64,000 nt of DNA from Burhinus oedicnemus (taxonomy: Eukaryota > Chordata > Aves > Charadriiformes > Burhinidae): assembly GCA_008921705.1 (NCBI GenBank), contig VFFE01007738.1, forward strand, positions 2,101,732-2,165,731, read 5' to 3'. Below are positions 45,512-59,030 of this stretch, piece by piece (within the stretch, counting starts at the first letter, position 1; the number at the start of each line of letters is the position of its first letter). The notes beneath the pieces are model-generated. The model did no database searches. It saw only the letters and a program-made list of their open reading frames with translations, and was not told the origin of the DNA. The position numbers and the translations under genes are program-made.

Positions 45512-48500
45512 TTAGTCTTGGCCCTGCCCTTGAGTGGATTTGTATGCTTTTTGCCTGATATATTAATCCCTCTGTGACTAAATATGCTAATCTTTAAATA
45601 GTTTTGACACTGCAGGACTGTGTTATTTCATATTTATAAAGGACCTGAAGGTTTTCACATGAGAGATCTGGTAAAATCTTCAGTGAGGATACCTTAGCTT
45701 ATATCACTTGAGGAACCGGTTAATACATTAATTTCTATTTATCACCTGTCTTCTGGAATGTCAGAGCTAATGACTCACCAATTCCAGAAGAGAAGGCTGA
45801 GGAGCAAACAAGGCATCTCCATCTGAGAAAGCACTGTCACAACAAGGACAACACAGAGTATGCATTTTCCAGATTCTCATTATCTCAGCTGGCCAATTAG
45901 GGAGCCAGGAGATGTGCACCATCATCTAACACTTTAATACTGCTTTAAAGAAGATGCAAAGAGGTTAAAAGCCCACTCATCAGCCTCGCAATGTCATCCC
46001 AATTGTCTTTATCTAACTCCATGTCTACTTCTACCTTCCTTTAATCTGTCTCCAATATAGCTGTTGCTCCACATGTATCAAAAGGTGTACCTCTGCTCAT
46101 CAAGGTGGGACATTTTTTACTAGGTTGACAGGGTATATATAAACAAAACTAATGGATAATTTTTATTGGGTCAACTGAAATAAATGGTTCAGTTGCTATG
46201 ACAGCTCTGGTTTTGTTTGGTAAGCACTAGAACAGCAAACTGTGCTCGCAGTAGGAAAAGGTTAAGACTGGTGGAAAATTAGCCAAGATTTCCTGCCATT
46301 TCAGCAAGCAACAGTAAACATCTCATGAAGCAGGTTTGGTGAGTGCAAGTCATATTCTTCAGTGTGACATGGCCTCCTGTGTCCCCAGCCTGAGACAAGG
46401 ACAGAGACCAAAGGAGCAGTCCACATCAGCAGGTCCAATCTCCCCTGTGACCATCAACTGGGGAGCAGATGCCCAGTTCAGATGGTGACTACTACCAAAC
46501 AACCCTGGTTGCTTGGCGAGACCTGGCCGAATGGGGAGCACCATGACACCTTCCTTTGGAGGAGAATCTCCTGCTCTTTAGAGAAAGACAAAGAGATCTT
46601 CAAGCAGAGGGAGAAATTAAATTTTTTTCTGGCACCTACAGAAGGCATGAAAACCTGTGGGGGGAAAAAGCCCAGTGATCATGTTTTCAGCATACCTCCA
46701 GCAAACCTGATGTGCTTGACACAAAATGTGTTCCATGGATTCAGAGGCAGACTCAGGACCCCTCTGAAAATGGAGCACAAATGGGTTCTTTGGTGCTAGA
46801 AAGTTCCTCAGCTCTTGTCACTTGACTTGTAACCTTCTATATGTGCACAATGTAGATGGGTTTTTGTTATCAAAGATAGCTCCTGTCTGAATACCCCTCC
46901 CTTCTGTGTCCCTTTTCTTTTTCTTTATTTTTTTTTTTACATTATAAATCTGAACACTGTGGTAAAATATGTATTGCACTGCACATTGTAGTTTCGGAAA
47001 AAAACGTTCAGCTTAAAGAAGCAAAATATCAGGAAACATAATTGGCTTTTATATACACGTCTATAGCATTTCTGGTTTGCCCAGCCTGTAACAGGAAAAA
47101 AATTTCCCACTTTTTCTGTTGAAATTCTTCCATATTGGGGGAATTCTTTCATCGAATGACTTCGAGCTTGTTTCTAAACGGTGTGTCCTTTACTCCAGCG
47201 GTAATTACTTTTCCTTGTAAGGACCCCCAGTTTTCTTCTGAACAGGGAGAATTCAGTGATCATAGTTAAGTTTATGTGTTGAACGTAGCTAGTGCTCATA
47301 TGAAAGACACGTTCAATGTCACACGTCCTCCTCATGAATGACAACCAAGGTTTATAAAAGCTACAGAAGCTGATGGTTGCTTTTGCAAGTAGGACTTTAT
47401 ATTTAGTTTGATACACTGATATGTACCTGAATAGATATGATTTTAAGAATTAATTTTAAAACACCAGTGTTTGAAAATGAGGTTGATACCATAAAACATT
47501 TGTGCAAAAAGAAATATCTCCAGTGCTGTTAGTAATGTGTACAGTATTACACACACAGGCAGTTGGTTTCCTCCTGGGCCAGATGGTTACTTTTTATTGT
47601 GCTATTAGGTAAATCTTATTTTCAGTCTTTTCAAGAGCATGAGAAAGAGACATTGCACTATAATACAATCTTTCATTGTGTGTTTTTCTAGCATGTTTTT
47701 TTTACTTGACTTCTGTCTCATGCTTAAGTTGTTGGAGGTCATCCTTCAGAGGACATCACAAAAGCCTAGGAAACATTTATTTATTACCCAGAAGATGGCA
47801 AACACACACTTAACGATGTCTTGTAAGGTGTTTATTGCCACTCTCTTACCTGGAACCACAAAGAAAATTTCCTCTTAATGAGGGACAGCGGCCACCCAGA
47901 CCTGGTCCCCCCACAGCACAGACAAGTGTCCTTCTAACAGGTTACTGGTAACTTCAGGGAGCCCTTTCCCTCTCCCTCTCTTCCCCAAATGCTCTGCTTG
48001 TATTGAGTAGCCTCTCCGACATCAGGTCTTGCTGAAGTTGTTATGTTTCTGCAATTTTTTTAAAGAATCTGGACTTCTATATGGGAAGGAAAATTCCCCA
48101 CTGGCTTAATTCTCAATTTTTTAAAGAAAATAAAGTAAAATTCTCAGAGGGTGAAGCATATATATGGTACGAATTAATAGTCATTGTGAAGCAGATGGGA
48201 AAACAGCAATATGCTACTTCCTTGCTTAAACTATGTCAATTATTAAATTAGAGGGCAGAAGCAACACAGTATATTGAATAGGCTCCACTGAAGAAACAGA
48301 AAATGCTTAAAATAACAGCTTGTAAGTAACCCAGAAATAGAAATTTTTTTGCCCAAATTATTTCATGAGTCCTATGACCAATGAATGCAGGAAGTGAAAT
48401 CACAGCACTTTTCTGAAGGACTTCAAAGTTCAAAAAAACATAATGACTAATGCTACTATATCTGTTTGTCTCTGGCTTTCATCTGCACTTCTTTCAAATT

Positions 48501-51500
48501 AAAAGAAAAGCAAACAGAAAATGCCTTGCAATCCTATATTTACATCTGGCAGAGAGGGAACATCATAAAAAAGTCAAGTGCCTGCTTTCCTGCTTTCCTC
48601 GTTATTCTGCCTTCTCGCATCACAGCCCTGGAAAGCCCAATTCACAGCAAATTGTGCCCAAAGTCGATTTATCAGCAGCACAGATTTTGAGTTTCCAAAT
48701 ATATCCCACTGACATCTGTATTGATGAAATCGGCTCCTCTCAAGCACAGAGACAGACCTGTGTCTTCAGCACAACCGGGCAAGCGGAGCAATGCTCTTCA
48801 GGCATTCAGAGTTTGCCACTGAAAATACTCAGCCCTGCTGCATGACTTACCAAGAAACTCGTCTCTTCATTCAGATGCAAAATGTAGGAGGCCTTCTCCT
48901 CAGCACACGTCTGATGGTCAACATCCCATTTTAAATCCACTTAAAAAAGAACAAAACAAAAATTGGAATAGGACTCAGCTGCTTGTTTGTCATACTGAAA
49001 CATGGAAATTTCCGTGTGGATTTCAGGCAGTGGCTGGCTGTGGGCCCCCCTTGTGATGTATTTAGACTTGATAAAATGCAGGTACAAATGAGTAAATGCA
49101 GCATTGTCCTCCTAAACCAGCCATGAAACCTCCGCTGTCCAGGAGAATACCTTCAACCTTGTCTTACTGGTTTTGGACATAAACCACCTTGCATGACACA
49201 CAAATGACCTTCTCCCCAACACGTCTTGTCTCCTTGAAGTGAATTTGCTTTGGGAAGGGACATTATTCTGTTCAAAACAAGCTATGCTCCTGTAAGGTCA
49301 GCATCAGCTTTGAGGAACTGCAGCGTTTCCGGTGGTCAATCTCATTGCCTTGGGTTGGACTGCATGGCTGCCTCAGGGCTTCCCCCTTGTGTGGGAAATC
49401 CCCTCTTCTTTGAAAGATGGAACAGAACCAAGTCTTGGTGTCCCTGTGGCTGTGAAGGACCTGGCCCTGGCACTTTGCCCCCATCATTTCAGTCCACCAT
49501 GGACACACCAGGAAAACCAGTGTTCCCTGGTGTTAGCAGGAGAGATGCATGCTCAGTCTCCCCTTCCCAAAAGTCTCTGGAATATCTCTGTCCTTCAATA
49601 TAATTAGATGTCTGTAGCTACCAGAGAAGAGATTGAGGTCCAACAGTAGTATTTCATGCAGAAGAGGCCTGACTTGATGCTACATGCATGGTGGCCCCAT
49701 CAGAGGAGATGCTCTTTTTGGAAGTCACCTAGTTATTCCCTTTCCTCAGAAGTGATGCAAGGAAACTGAACATGCTCCTTCCCCCAGCAGAGCAAGGAGG
49801 TCTAGGATCTCCTGATGTGACCACAAAAAAAATCATTCCGTAACAGACTCGGTGTGCATGATATGGGTGCACTGTTTCTCAAACAGAAGTGCTTGGATTC
49901 ATTAAAAAATATCTTCAGTGACCAATTTAAAATGACTAGCACTGGCAAGAAAGACTGTATGTGTTATAATAAAAGTTAATGTCATTTAAAAGTGAACTAA
50001 GTTGGTCAAAACAAGCAGTGTTTTGGTTCCTTTTGCCTTAGCAGGATTCAAAATTAAATAAAAAATTATGAACAAGTATATTTGTGCATTATTCAAGTTG
50101 ATATAAAATGTTAAAGCAGGTGAGACAGAAATGACTTTCATCTCAGTGTCGCTGGCAACCTCTTACACCTCACTTAGCTGGCTACTTAAATTAACCTTGC
50201 CAAGGTCAAAATAGCCACGTGTTTTCTCTGCTGGTATTTTAGACAGACAAATAAAGCTTTGCTTTTCATTTCTTCTTGAGTAGAAGGGTATTTCTTTGTT
50301 TTTATGTCTACTAAGTATGTGTTCTACAATTCTAGCACAGAGAAGGCTTCAACGAGTGTAAACATGGTCCAGCTTTGGCCTGCAGAACACTTTCCTAGAT
50401 TCCCATGAAGTTTTAATGGGAGTCTTTTGGTAAGCGTCATAGGAAACAGCCTTATCTACAGCACTATCTGAAGCGGTGTTTGCATGACAAATGGTGGTGG
50501 AATTGCAGCGCGGCATCCTGTCTTTCCCAGTGAAATACAGAGGAACTTTGCCATGACCATGGAGCAACGAGCAGCATGTCTGTCTGGGACATTATTAACC
50601 ATCTGCCAGTTATTTCTGCATCGCTGTCATTGCTACATTTCCTGTGCTGACAAGATTAGAGCTGACTTGGGTATGCCCACCTGTATGTCCCTCACACCTA
50701 CATTTTGCAGAGTTCCTGAAAAATGCACTCATGTGTGTAAGGTAACTTACACTTCAGTCGTAAGTCAGGCAAAGTTACAGAAAGGTGGTTTAAGATTTTT
50801 GTCTGTGAACCTGTACAAATCTTTGGGTATTTCTAAGAGATGCACAGAAGCTGACTGGCAAAGTGAGTTAAAAAACAGTATGAAGATAACAGAAACCATT
50901 TAGCAACTCAGATAAGCAAAATTGCACACTAGCATTGTGTAAGATTCAGCAGTCCCCAAACTGGGGCAGGTTGATCCAGTCCCACGTTCTGGTGAGAACA
51001 TGCTGGGTAACGAAGAGAGCACAAACTAGTAAACACAAAACAGCTAGACCCTAACTCTACACCCATCACCATCATCTATGGGTGGCCCCTTGGCTCTCCT
51101 TGGAGACACTGATGGCAAAGAACCACCTCATGCTGCTCTAGTAAATCCATATGACTGAGAGACTCAGTTTTCTTAGCAATAGTGACTGCAATTTGTAGCA
51201 TTACAGAACACATGCATTTTTTTATCTTTTATTGTAAAAATATAGGCTTAGTTTTATTTATTTTACATTATGGAAACCATTTTCTTGACTGAAAAACAGA
51301 CATTCTTAAAGAGATCTTTCCTAGTCACAACATTGTAATTGCATAATAGTAAATGCAGAACTTATTTCTGGAAATCCAAAAATTTTTGGAAAAAATTCTG
51401 GTGTCATGCAGAAACAAGTACGTGATAGCAGAGGCTCTGTTCTTATTAAGTGTGTGTGCACAGTGGGAACTTGCTGTGCCAATACCCTGTTTTACCAACA

Positions 51501-54500
51501 TCCAGCTTTCAAAACAGATTGTTCACTTGAATTCTTTCATGATGTCAGTATTTGTCAAACAAATTGTTCTGCTATTTCTTCTGTTTCTATTGCTGTTGCC
51601 ACTAGGTGCACAGAGGATTTCAACACCTCTTTTTTTCTGGAAATGAGCCAGCTTTGCTAAATGTGCCAAATCCAGCTTTGGGGCACAGGACAGCTGATGG
51701 GAGGAGAGGGAGGAGAAAGGGGCCTTCAATTCACCCAGTTCCAGCATTTCTTCTTAAATGTCTACGTGCTTTTCCTTTACAGGAGACGAGTACCACCATC
51801 TTACTTCTTAGACTCCAAAACCCCCTTTTCCCAGCCAGGAAGATGTAGAAGAGGTTTTACCTGGGGATACATACTTGCAAAGCTCCAGCCCATTGCCCAC
51901 CCTCCAAAACATGATTCCAACAACAACCCTTCACCCACGTACTCAACAGAAGGGTTTCTGTGCATTTCTGTCATTTTATGCGACATGAAGAAAATGCCTT
52001 TTTTTTTAACAGTGGTTTGGGTGTCCACATGCCACCCTCTTTGCTTCAGTCCATCCAAACATGTTTCTGTGCTTTAGAGACACTCTTTAAAACAGCAGCT
52101 CCTGGCTTTGCCTTTTCATAGCCAAATTAATCATTATGCAACCAAGTAATGAACCCTGAAGAAAAATTGTGTACGAGTAGCAGGGAGCCAGGAGAGCAGA
52201 CCTCTTTCATCCACATCTGACAGTTATCTGGAAGACCACTTACACCTTGATGGCTTAAAGGTTCCTCAGAAGCCAATGCTAAAGGGCATCAAAGTCTACC
52301 ACAACATCCATGTGGTGAGCAAAACGTGGCAAGAGGAGAATATTGCACAAAACAGCGTACTCAGGAAAGCATCGGTGAGTTGGAGCCACTCTGAGCTTGT
52401 GGAAAAAACATTTTTTGCATATGCCAGAGGTCTTTCCTAAGAAGATAATAGACAGGTTTTAAATATTTAGGCTCTCACTCCAACGAATGAACGTCTGGCT
52501 TCAGTTTTTACAGATTTGGCAATCATAATTCATTTCCATGATTTAACCAGCCAAAGAGTTTGTTGAACACCTGTTTGACTGGAAGTAATCGAAAAACTGA
52601 CAAATACTAGGGGAGATGCTGTTCAACAAAATCTTTCACTGCAATCAGCTGCTTTGCACAGACTCCTCCATGTGTCAACCTGATAGAGGCATTGGGTTTT
52701 TGTTGTTTTCAATTTGCAATTCTGGAAACATTTTTTGCAGATTTGGAGTAAAAGTTCTTGAAAACAACAATACTGAGGGTTGAAAAATTCTAATTAAAAT
52801 TGGGGAAAAAACCAGTATTGGTGATAGCCAAGAGCGCAGCTGCGGATGCACTGAGAGTCCCAGTGAAACAGCTGGCTCAGGTCAGGAGAGCAGATGCTGA
52901 GCCCACTGCTCCCCACGAGCCCACTGCTCACCGTCGGCTGGAGGACCCGGGAGCGTACAGAAACACCTGGGCAGCCCAGGCGCGGGGGATGCTCCCTGGC
53001 CAAAACCAGCTAGTTTGAAACCAATTTTGGTGCTTAGGTGAGCTGCAGGTATGCCTTTGATGACATCAGAGGTCTGCCGACCCTACAGACCCAAGTCCTC
53101 CTCTTTTCTCCAAAAGGTCATAAACTCTAACAGGTATGTAAAATTAAGTTAGTCTATACAGTTTCCAGCAAAACATTTCTCCCTCACCCATTTCCTAGAA
53201 TTAATTCTCTGCAGCAGAGGTGATGTGATAACACAACCCCTCAAGTGTCTCCAGGGAAAGAGAAGAACTTTATTTCTGAAAGCTCAGACATTAAATTATT
53301 TTTGCTATTTCACTCCTGGCATGCATGAATTAAACCATTCAAAATGAAAGAGAAACCTCTTCAAATACAGCTTAAGGTAAATATGTTGGTTACACTTCTT
53401 TTAGAAATAATGTTTGTATTAATGTGGGGGTTTTTGACTGTTAATTATTTGGAGCAAGTGTCTAATGGTATCATGGTCCTCACTGGGAAAATCACTGTAA
53501 AGTTCCATGTATTTGGGCTACTGTAGCAGAAATAGTACTTAAATTAGATGCTATTAGTGAGCTAGATACGGCAGCACTTCTATTAAAATTCCAGCAAATG
53601 GCCTTCAGGACTACATGGCATGAGTGGCAATGTGTGAGTAAGTCCAGCCTACAGCTCCTCTCCAGAGCTGTTCTGCCAAGTTCCAGGAAATCGTACAGGC
53701 GTTGACAAGGCAACTCACCAAATCTGCCAGGCAGACTGTGCCGAGCACTGAAAAATATCTCCTTGACTTAGGTGAAATTTGAAGGAAGCCAGATCACTGG
53801 ATTTTTTGGTGCTGTGATCTGAAGTTGGCAGTGATTAGAGTAATTCTGCCCATGAGTAAGTGAACTTGTTACCTTTAACCATGTTGAATGACTGCACCGC
53901 TGCAAAAATTTGCTATTACATGTTATCTCTGTTTGTGAGGTTTTGTGATCACATCCAGAATTCCGCTGCCTACGGATGGCCTAAAAAATCTGCTTGAGGA
54001 AAAAAATGACATTAGGTATTTTTCCTATAGATTTTTCCCCTTTTTTATCTATGCTGATGTGCTCCCATTTTATTTTTCTGTGCCATCAGAATCCAATAGA
54101 TCATTAAGATTAAGGAGGTTCTTGGCACCTGTGGTTTTTATTGGCACAATGCGTCTATGCAATATCTGCAGTCGTCTTTAAACTCCAATAAGAGAGGTGA
54201 AAAGAATACTCACAGTTTCAAAAAGCTGCTCACCTAATGGTAAATGGACTATAATTTGATACTGCAAGGAATTAACAAGGTTGAGTTGTGTGCGGAAGAC
54301 GGAGGGAGGGAAAGCCGCAGCCCACGGGGAGAGCGTGGCCATCCTGGAGAGCCAGGGGCTCGGACAGGTGCTGCGTCCTGCAACGGCACCCACCTGTGCC
54401 CCAGAGACTGGGCAAGGTTGCTGCAAGACAGTTATGGAATAAATTCTCCCTTAAATGGAACTTTGTCCATATGCTGTTTAATGGCGATTTTGTGACATGA

Positions 54501-54616
54501 CGCACTATTTAATTTTGTGCATTATAACTATGGATTGAGTGTACTCCCTTACAGAGTGCTTTCAAGCACTTTGCAGCATTACGTATTTTGACTGTACATG
54601 TTCATACCGTACATCG
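45512..54616. other. non-coding sequence, no CR1 recognised
   Basis: About 9 kb without a recognised gene, RNA gene or CR1. AT-rich blocks with AATAAA motifs are frequent. Plus-strand frames at 46482, 50484 and 51661 (100-140 codons) carry no domain. Fragments of the element at 44532-45511 may extend into 45.5-46.6 kb but could not be shown. Confidence 0.45.
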
Positions 54617-54664
54617 TACACCAACATATACACCAGCATGTACACCAACACCTACACCAACATC
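54617..54664. repeat. 12-bp minisatellite, four units
   Basis: Four tandem 12-base units of the form TACACCAACATN, each with one or two substitutions. A looser related motif (GTACATGTTCATACC) precedes them. Confidence 0.85.
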
Positions 54665-56529
54665 GCTGTTGATGCAGCAGCAAACATCCATTTCCCTGTA
54701 TCGGCTTGAGGCAAAAGCAAGCTAGCAGGTGTCAGAGGGCTTTCTTTTCTGGAGAGAAAAGATTTATTCTCTGAGACCTGACAACCTGTAACATTCCTTT
54801 TTTTCTTCCCTTTGAAGCCTCTGAATAACAATAATCCCATTTCTCTGCTAAAGAGGACTAGATGTTCCCTGAGGAGTTTGAAGCAAGGAGATTACTGATA
54901 AATGACAGAGGGTGACCAGCCAAATGCACTTCATACCCATAGCTGGGCTGGGAATCAGAGAAAAAGTCTGGGATTGTTCCTGGGATGGATCAAACTACTT
55001 GGACTCTGTTGGAATAAATTCCCTATTCCTTCCCAAACAAGAGTACAAAATACTGATACCATACACACAAATCAAAATGTCTTCTCCGTAATCAGCATTT
55101 TAATAACCACATTGCACCATCAGAATTGTGTAATGTTAGGCACCAAGCTGATTGTTAATGTAGTTTTATGTACAGAAGTGTGCACCTTGATGGAATGCAA
55201 TGAAAAGTACTTATACACCGTTCTTCTGTGCAGATGAATTTTCACAAGTTAATTAAGTCAGATATATGCACAAAAGATGGTTTCCAGAACTCTAATACAT
55301 GAGAATTTATATGTGCAAACTCAAGTATGCAAAGTTGAACCCCTGGTAGGCTTATAAGTTCCTTATGAATGTGCATTCACCTCAATATGTTTTTCACTAT
55401 CTGGCATAACAGCAATGTGCACATTATTGTCCACAATATACTGATCTACATTCCTTTTGTTTGTCTTTTTTTTTTTTTTGTTACGTGTGCAACGGATGGC
55501 AGAAAGTTCTTTGTCCTGGTTGCTGAAGTACACCTGCGCTCATTTACAACGGTAGTCAAGCTGTGTTAGAACATTTCACCTTCGATATGCCTGCTTGGCA
55601 TTTATCTGCATCGTTGGCTGATAGAAAGGGAATACAATGAGTTTTCATTTTTTTGTTGGGTTTTGGTGGGGTTTTTTTAGGAGGACACTGCATATATACT
55701 AATAGGCTTACATATAGCTAATAAAAAGTGAAACCTCATACAAAACTGGAAAACAGTTTTGAGTTCTGAGTTACTGTATTTCATGGACTCTTTAGCAAAA
55801 CATGCAGAGAGAAAAGTTAATTTTCTCAAATGCTTTCTTCCACTCACCTTGCTTTATAGAGTGATAATAGAACAGAAAGGTCTTAAAAGAAACATTAATC
55901 ATCCTCCTTACTAGCTTTAATGTGTACCACACTGCATTTGACAGGTACAGTATTAAAGCAATAGTTCTCTAAAAAGTCACTACATGAGCGGTGCTAAGGC
56001 ATCTTTTGCAACAGCTAAAACAGGTTAATCCCTAATTTGATAGAATTAATTCAGGACAATTCTCAATAAAAATTAAAATTGTGCTCACCAACTAAAAAAT
56101 TTATTTCCTGTCTTAAACAAATCAACCAAATCAGAAAAGCCCATGGCCTCTCACTGGTTGCACTATTGATAGATTATGCAGGAAAAGGGGCTGGGGCCAA
56201 GGCTTTACTGGTCAGTGCCGGTGAAGATGCAGTTACCAGCAGAAAGGAGTGAGTTGAGGATGAGCCATGGAGTTCCTAGCTCAGAGGGGCTGTGGTGACC
56301 ACGGGGTTGGGACGGGACGTCTCTGCACAGCCCTCTGCCAGCAGGGTCATCTCCGTGCCAGGGAGCCACATATCCCGTGGGTGCCTCCATGTGCCCTCGT
56401 TAACACAGTATTAGGTGTCCTGGGTGAAGAACGGCTGGCCTGATTTCCTCCTGTGGTGGAGACCCTAACCATCTGGGGACATGGGAGAGTGCTCAGGCTG
56501 GAGGGGACCCACGGCTGGTGGCAGGAGCA
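54665..56529. other. non-coding unique sequence
   Basis: No gene or repeat family was recognised. The segment contains poly(T) runs near 55470 and 55670. Confidence 0.5.
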
Positions 56530-56850
56530 GCAAAACACGTTGGTCCTCTCTGACCTGCTGTTGAAGAGGTTTCACAGCATGCCTTGCCTCTAGAAAGATT
56601 TTCCTGATGTTTAGCCTGAATGTCCCTGCACTCCAAATACCAATGCTTCTTACCCTGCCCACCAGACAGAAATATCAGATTACTGTCTTCTCCTTTGCAG
56701 CAGTGCTGGAGGGTTTGGAAGCTTTTGACAATTTCTCCCTTCTCTTTCCTCCAGGCTAGACAGTCCCATTTCTTTCAGTCATGTTTTCTGTATTTCTGAC
56801 TGTGCCTGTGGTTTTATTGTGCAAGCTCTTCAGCTGGCCTGTGATTTGCT
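56530..56850 (-). mobile_element. old, heavily decayed CR1 fragment
   Basis: On the minus strand the order of tracts follows the CR1 ORF2 end. The complement of AGAAAGATTTTCCTGATGTT (the region of the conserved RKxFF codons) is followed by the complement of TTTCCTCCAGGCTAGACAGT (the region of the LFSLEKRRL codons). Intervening sequence is diverged and contains insertions and deletions. The 3' UTR and tail are not recognisable. This is an older copy than those at 57150 and 57580 beside it. Confidence 0.6.
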
Positions 56851-57149
56851 TGAGATGCAGAACATAAAATCACAGAGGGCTCTGCAGGGGAGGAAGGATC
56901 ACTCCAGCCACCTTGCAAGCTATGTCCCTACCTTTAGAGCTCAATGAGGACAGCCATGGTTCTTCATACCTGGTCAGGCAGCCATCTTCACCATGGCCTG
57001 CCATACCCATCTCCAAATAACTGAATTCCTGTCAGGACAGAGGAACTCCAGGTGCCAGCTCTCCTGGGATTCAATGACAGCAAAAAAAGCCTAAATATTT
57101 GTGGTGGGCATCACCCTGGCTTTCCCAGTGCTCTGGTCATGGACAACCC

Positions 57150-57290
57150 AGGCAGGTTGGGGCATCTCCATCCTTGGAGACCTTCAAACCCTGATGGACA
57201 CAGCCCTGATCAACCTGCTGGAGCTCACCCTGCCCCGAGCAGGGGTTGGGCTGAGCTGTCTCCAGTGGTCTCCACCAAAATAAGCACTGC
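57150..57290 (+). mobile_element. CR1 LINE fragment, diverged 3' end
   Basis: ATCTCCATCCTTGGAGACCT, CCTGATGGACACAGCCCTGA, CTCACCCTGCCCCGAGCAGG and the remnant CTGTCTCCAGTGGTCTCCAC follow the order of the CR1 ORF2 end and 3' UTR of the 21347 type. The 8-bp tail is lost. Confidence 0.7.
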
Positions 57291-57579
57291 ACTGTCCAGG
57301 CTCTCAACAAGCAGCATCTCGTCCCAGCGACTTGACAGGGAGAGGAGGGAGCCACAATCCTTTTGCTCATCTCAAGGTGCTGGAGAAGACCAAAAAGGAA
57401 GAGTATCTTTGCTCAGGTAACACCCAGCATGTGTCACCACTTCATTGAACAGCTGCAAAATGCATTCCTGCAGCTCCAGCATGGGTTTAAGAAGATAAAG
57501 GGTGGGATTACAGGGAGGCAACACAAAGAAATGCTTGCTAGACTTTTTTATTTTTTTTGCTTGTGTGTGGAAAAATAAA

Positions 57580-57820
57580 TAGAATCATGGGATTGTTTTG
57601 GTTGGAAGGGACCTTTAAGATCATTGAGTCCAACTGTTAACCCAGAACTGCCCAGTCCACCACTAAACCATGTCCCTCAGCACCACGTCTACCCATCTTT
57701 TCAATCCCTCCAGGCATGGCAATTCCATCACTTCCCTGGGCAGCCTGTTCCAATGTTTGACAACCCTTTTGGTAAAGAATTTTTCCTAATATCCAAACTA
57801 AATCTCCCCTGGCACAATGT
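57580..57820 (-). mobile_element. CR1 LINE fragment, 3' end
   Basis: The minus-strand 3' tail lies at the low coordinate (a single clear unit), then GGTCCCTTCCAACC, the 3' UTR and about 130 bases of ORF2 end. It is truncated at about 57820. The subfamily is the same as 15172, 24300 and 41146. Confidence 0.93.
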
Positions 57821-58506
57821 ACAGGCATGGAGGATCTGAACCATCGCTGGCTACATAGAAGTCTTATCTTTATTTTTTGCTGTTAACACACTAGTTAAGC
57901 TGTTAGATATGACACCTCTATACATTTCTACGCAGCACGAGCTTTTGCCTGACTTCCCTCATGCATAATGTTAAATATGTGCATGTTTGCAAATCCTGTG
58001 CTTCACCTCGTAAATTGCTCTGACATACACTGAACTGAAGGACACGAGATGAAAGTTGTAATGCATTATTCATCTAAGCAAAATAAACAGCATCCAGGGT
58101 TATGAAGATGAAAGCCAAAAGATGTGAAAACTTTTCATTAGGTAGTTCAGTGGAAAAATATGGAATGATCCACGTAAGCTCTGTGGCAGCCATCATTGAG
58201 TGGGTGTTTTATCAACAAAACACTTAAAAATTTAGTTCGTATGACAGTGTTCAAAGTTACAGTAACCGCACTGGGAAAATAAATACTTAAATATTCAAAA
58301 CCAGCATTTCTGTACACAAGAAGTTTTACTCTAAGCAGTTTTTGTAACATATTCTAAATAAACTACCTAATTTTCAAAACTTCACCTAACCAGTGGGTTG
58401 CTACCATCACTGCTTACTGTCATCTTGTGATCATATTTGAGTTAGATTTTTTTAAAAAGTCTAACTTACAATTTTTTGGGATATATTTTATTCCCTTTAT
58501 TTTCAG

Positions 58507-58770
58507 AATATGTAGAAGTGTCTAACACTGATACTAACATCAAGGGGCTGCAACTGAACATAACTGAAGTGAAGATGCAGGTCACAATTTCTTGGTGTAT
58601 GCAAAATGGCCAGGAAGATTTGCTGAAGTTACTGAGGACTCACAAGAAATGTTTGTGACACATTTGGGTGGATGGGAATATGCAAAGCCTGTTATAATTG
58701 GCTTGACAGTCTGTGATTCCTGTTTCTTTTCTGTACTTTGCATTAAAAAATCTAAATGGGCCTAATTTTG
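58507..58770 (+). other. possible 3'-terminal exon (unconfirmed)
   Basis: A pyrimidine-rich tract ending TTTATTTTCAG (58496-58506) looks like a good splice acceptor. Directly after it a frame entered in phase 1 reads about 50 codons to a TGA at 58656-58658, with an ordinary-looking composition (for example KGLQLNITEVKMQVTISW). An ATTAAA polyadenylation-like signal follows at 58742-58747, about 85 bases after the stop. I do not recognise the protein and see no upstream exon. Acceptor-like tracts and ATTAAA motifs are common in AT-rich DNA, so this could be chance. Confidence 0.18.
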
Positions 58771-58939
58771 ACATCCCTGTTGCAGCCAAACTGTGCTAAA
58801 AAACTTTGTAAAAAAGTTTACCCATTTTCTGCCCCCTAAAAGCGGATGTATAACAGCTGCAGTTCAGAACAGCTCACCCTTTTAGTGAGGCATCTTTGTT
58901 TCTGACAGAAAACAGCAACCCATGATTTGAGCAGCGGGG

Positions 58940-59030
58940 CAGAAACCCAGCAGCCAAAGGATGTGTCCAGCCTTGGGCAAATCAGCTCTTCTGCCTTCAG
59001 TCTTCAGGATTCGTATCATCTGTGTGTTTT
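58940..59030 (+). mobile_element. MIR-like SINE fragment
   Basis: CAGCCTTGGGCAAATCAGCT, then CTTCAGTCTTC and TATCATCTGTG, resemble in order the core of the ancient amniote MIR family (CTTGGGCAAGTCA ... CTCAGTTTCC ... CATCTG). Only about 60 bases align by eye and the match is loose. Confidence 0.35.

Noticed and set aside
46134..46143. TATATATAAA resembling a TATA box
   Set aside because: There is no initiator, CpG content or downstream reading frame, and such strings are frequent in AT-rich sequence.
53466..53703. Plus-strand amphipathic frame preceded by a hydrophobic frame at 53344-53526
   Set aside because: They looked briefly like a broken membrane protein, but the frames are short (60-78 codons), differ in phase and match nothing recognisable.
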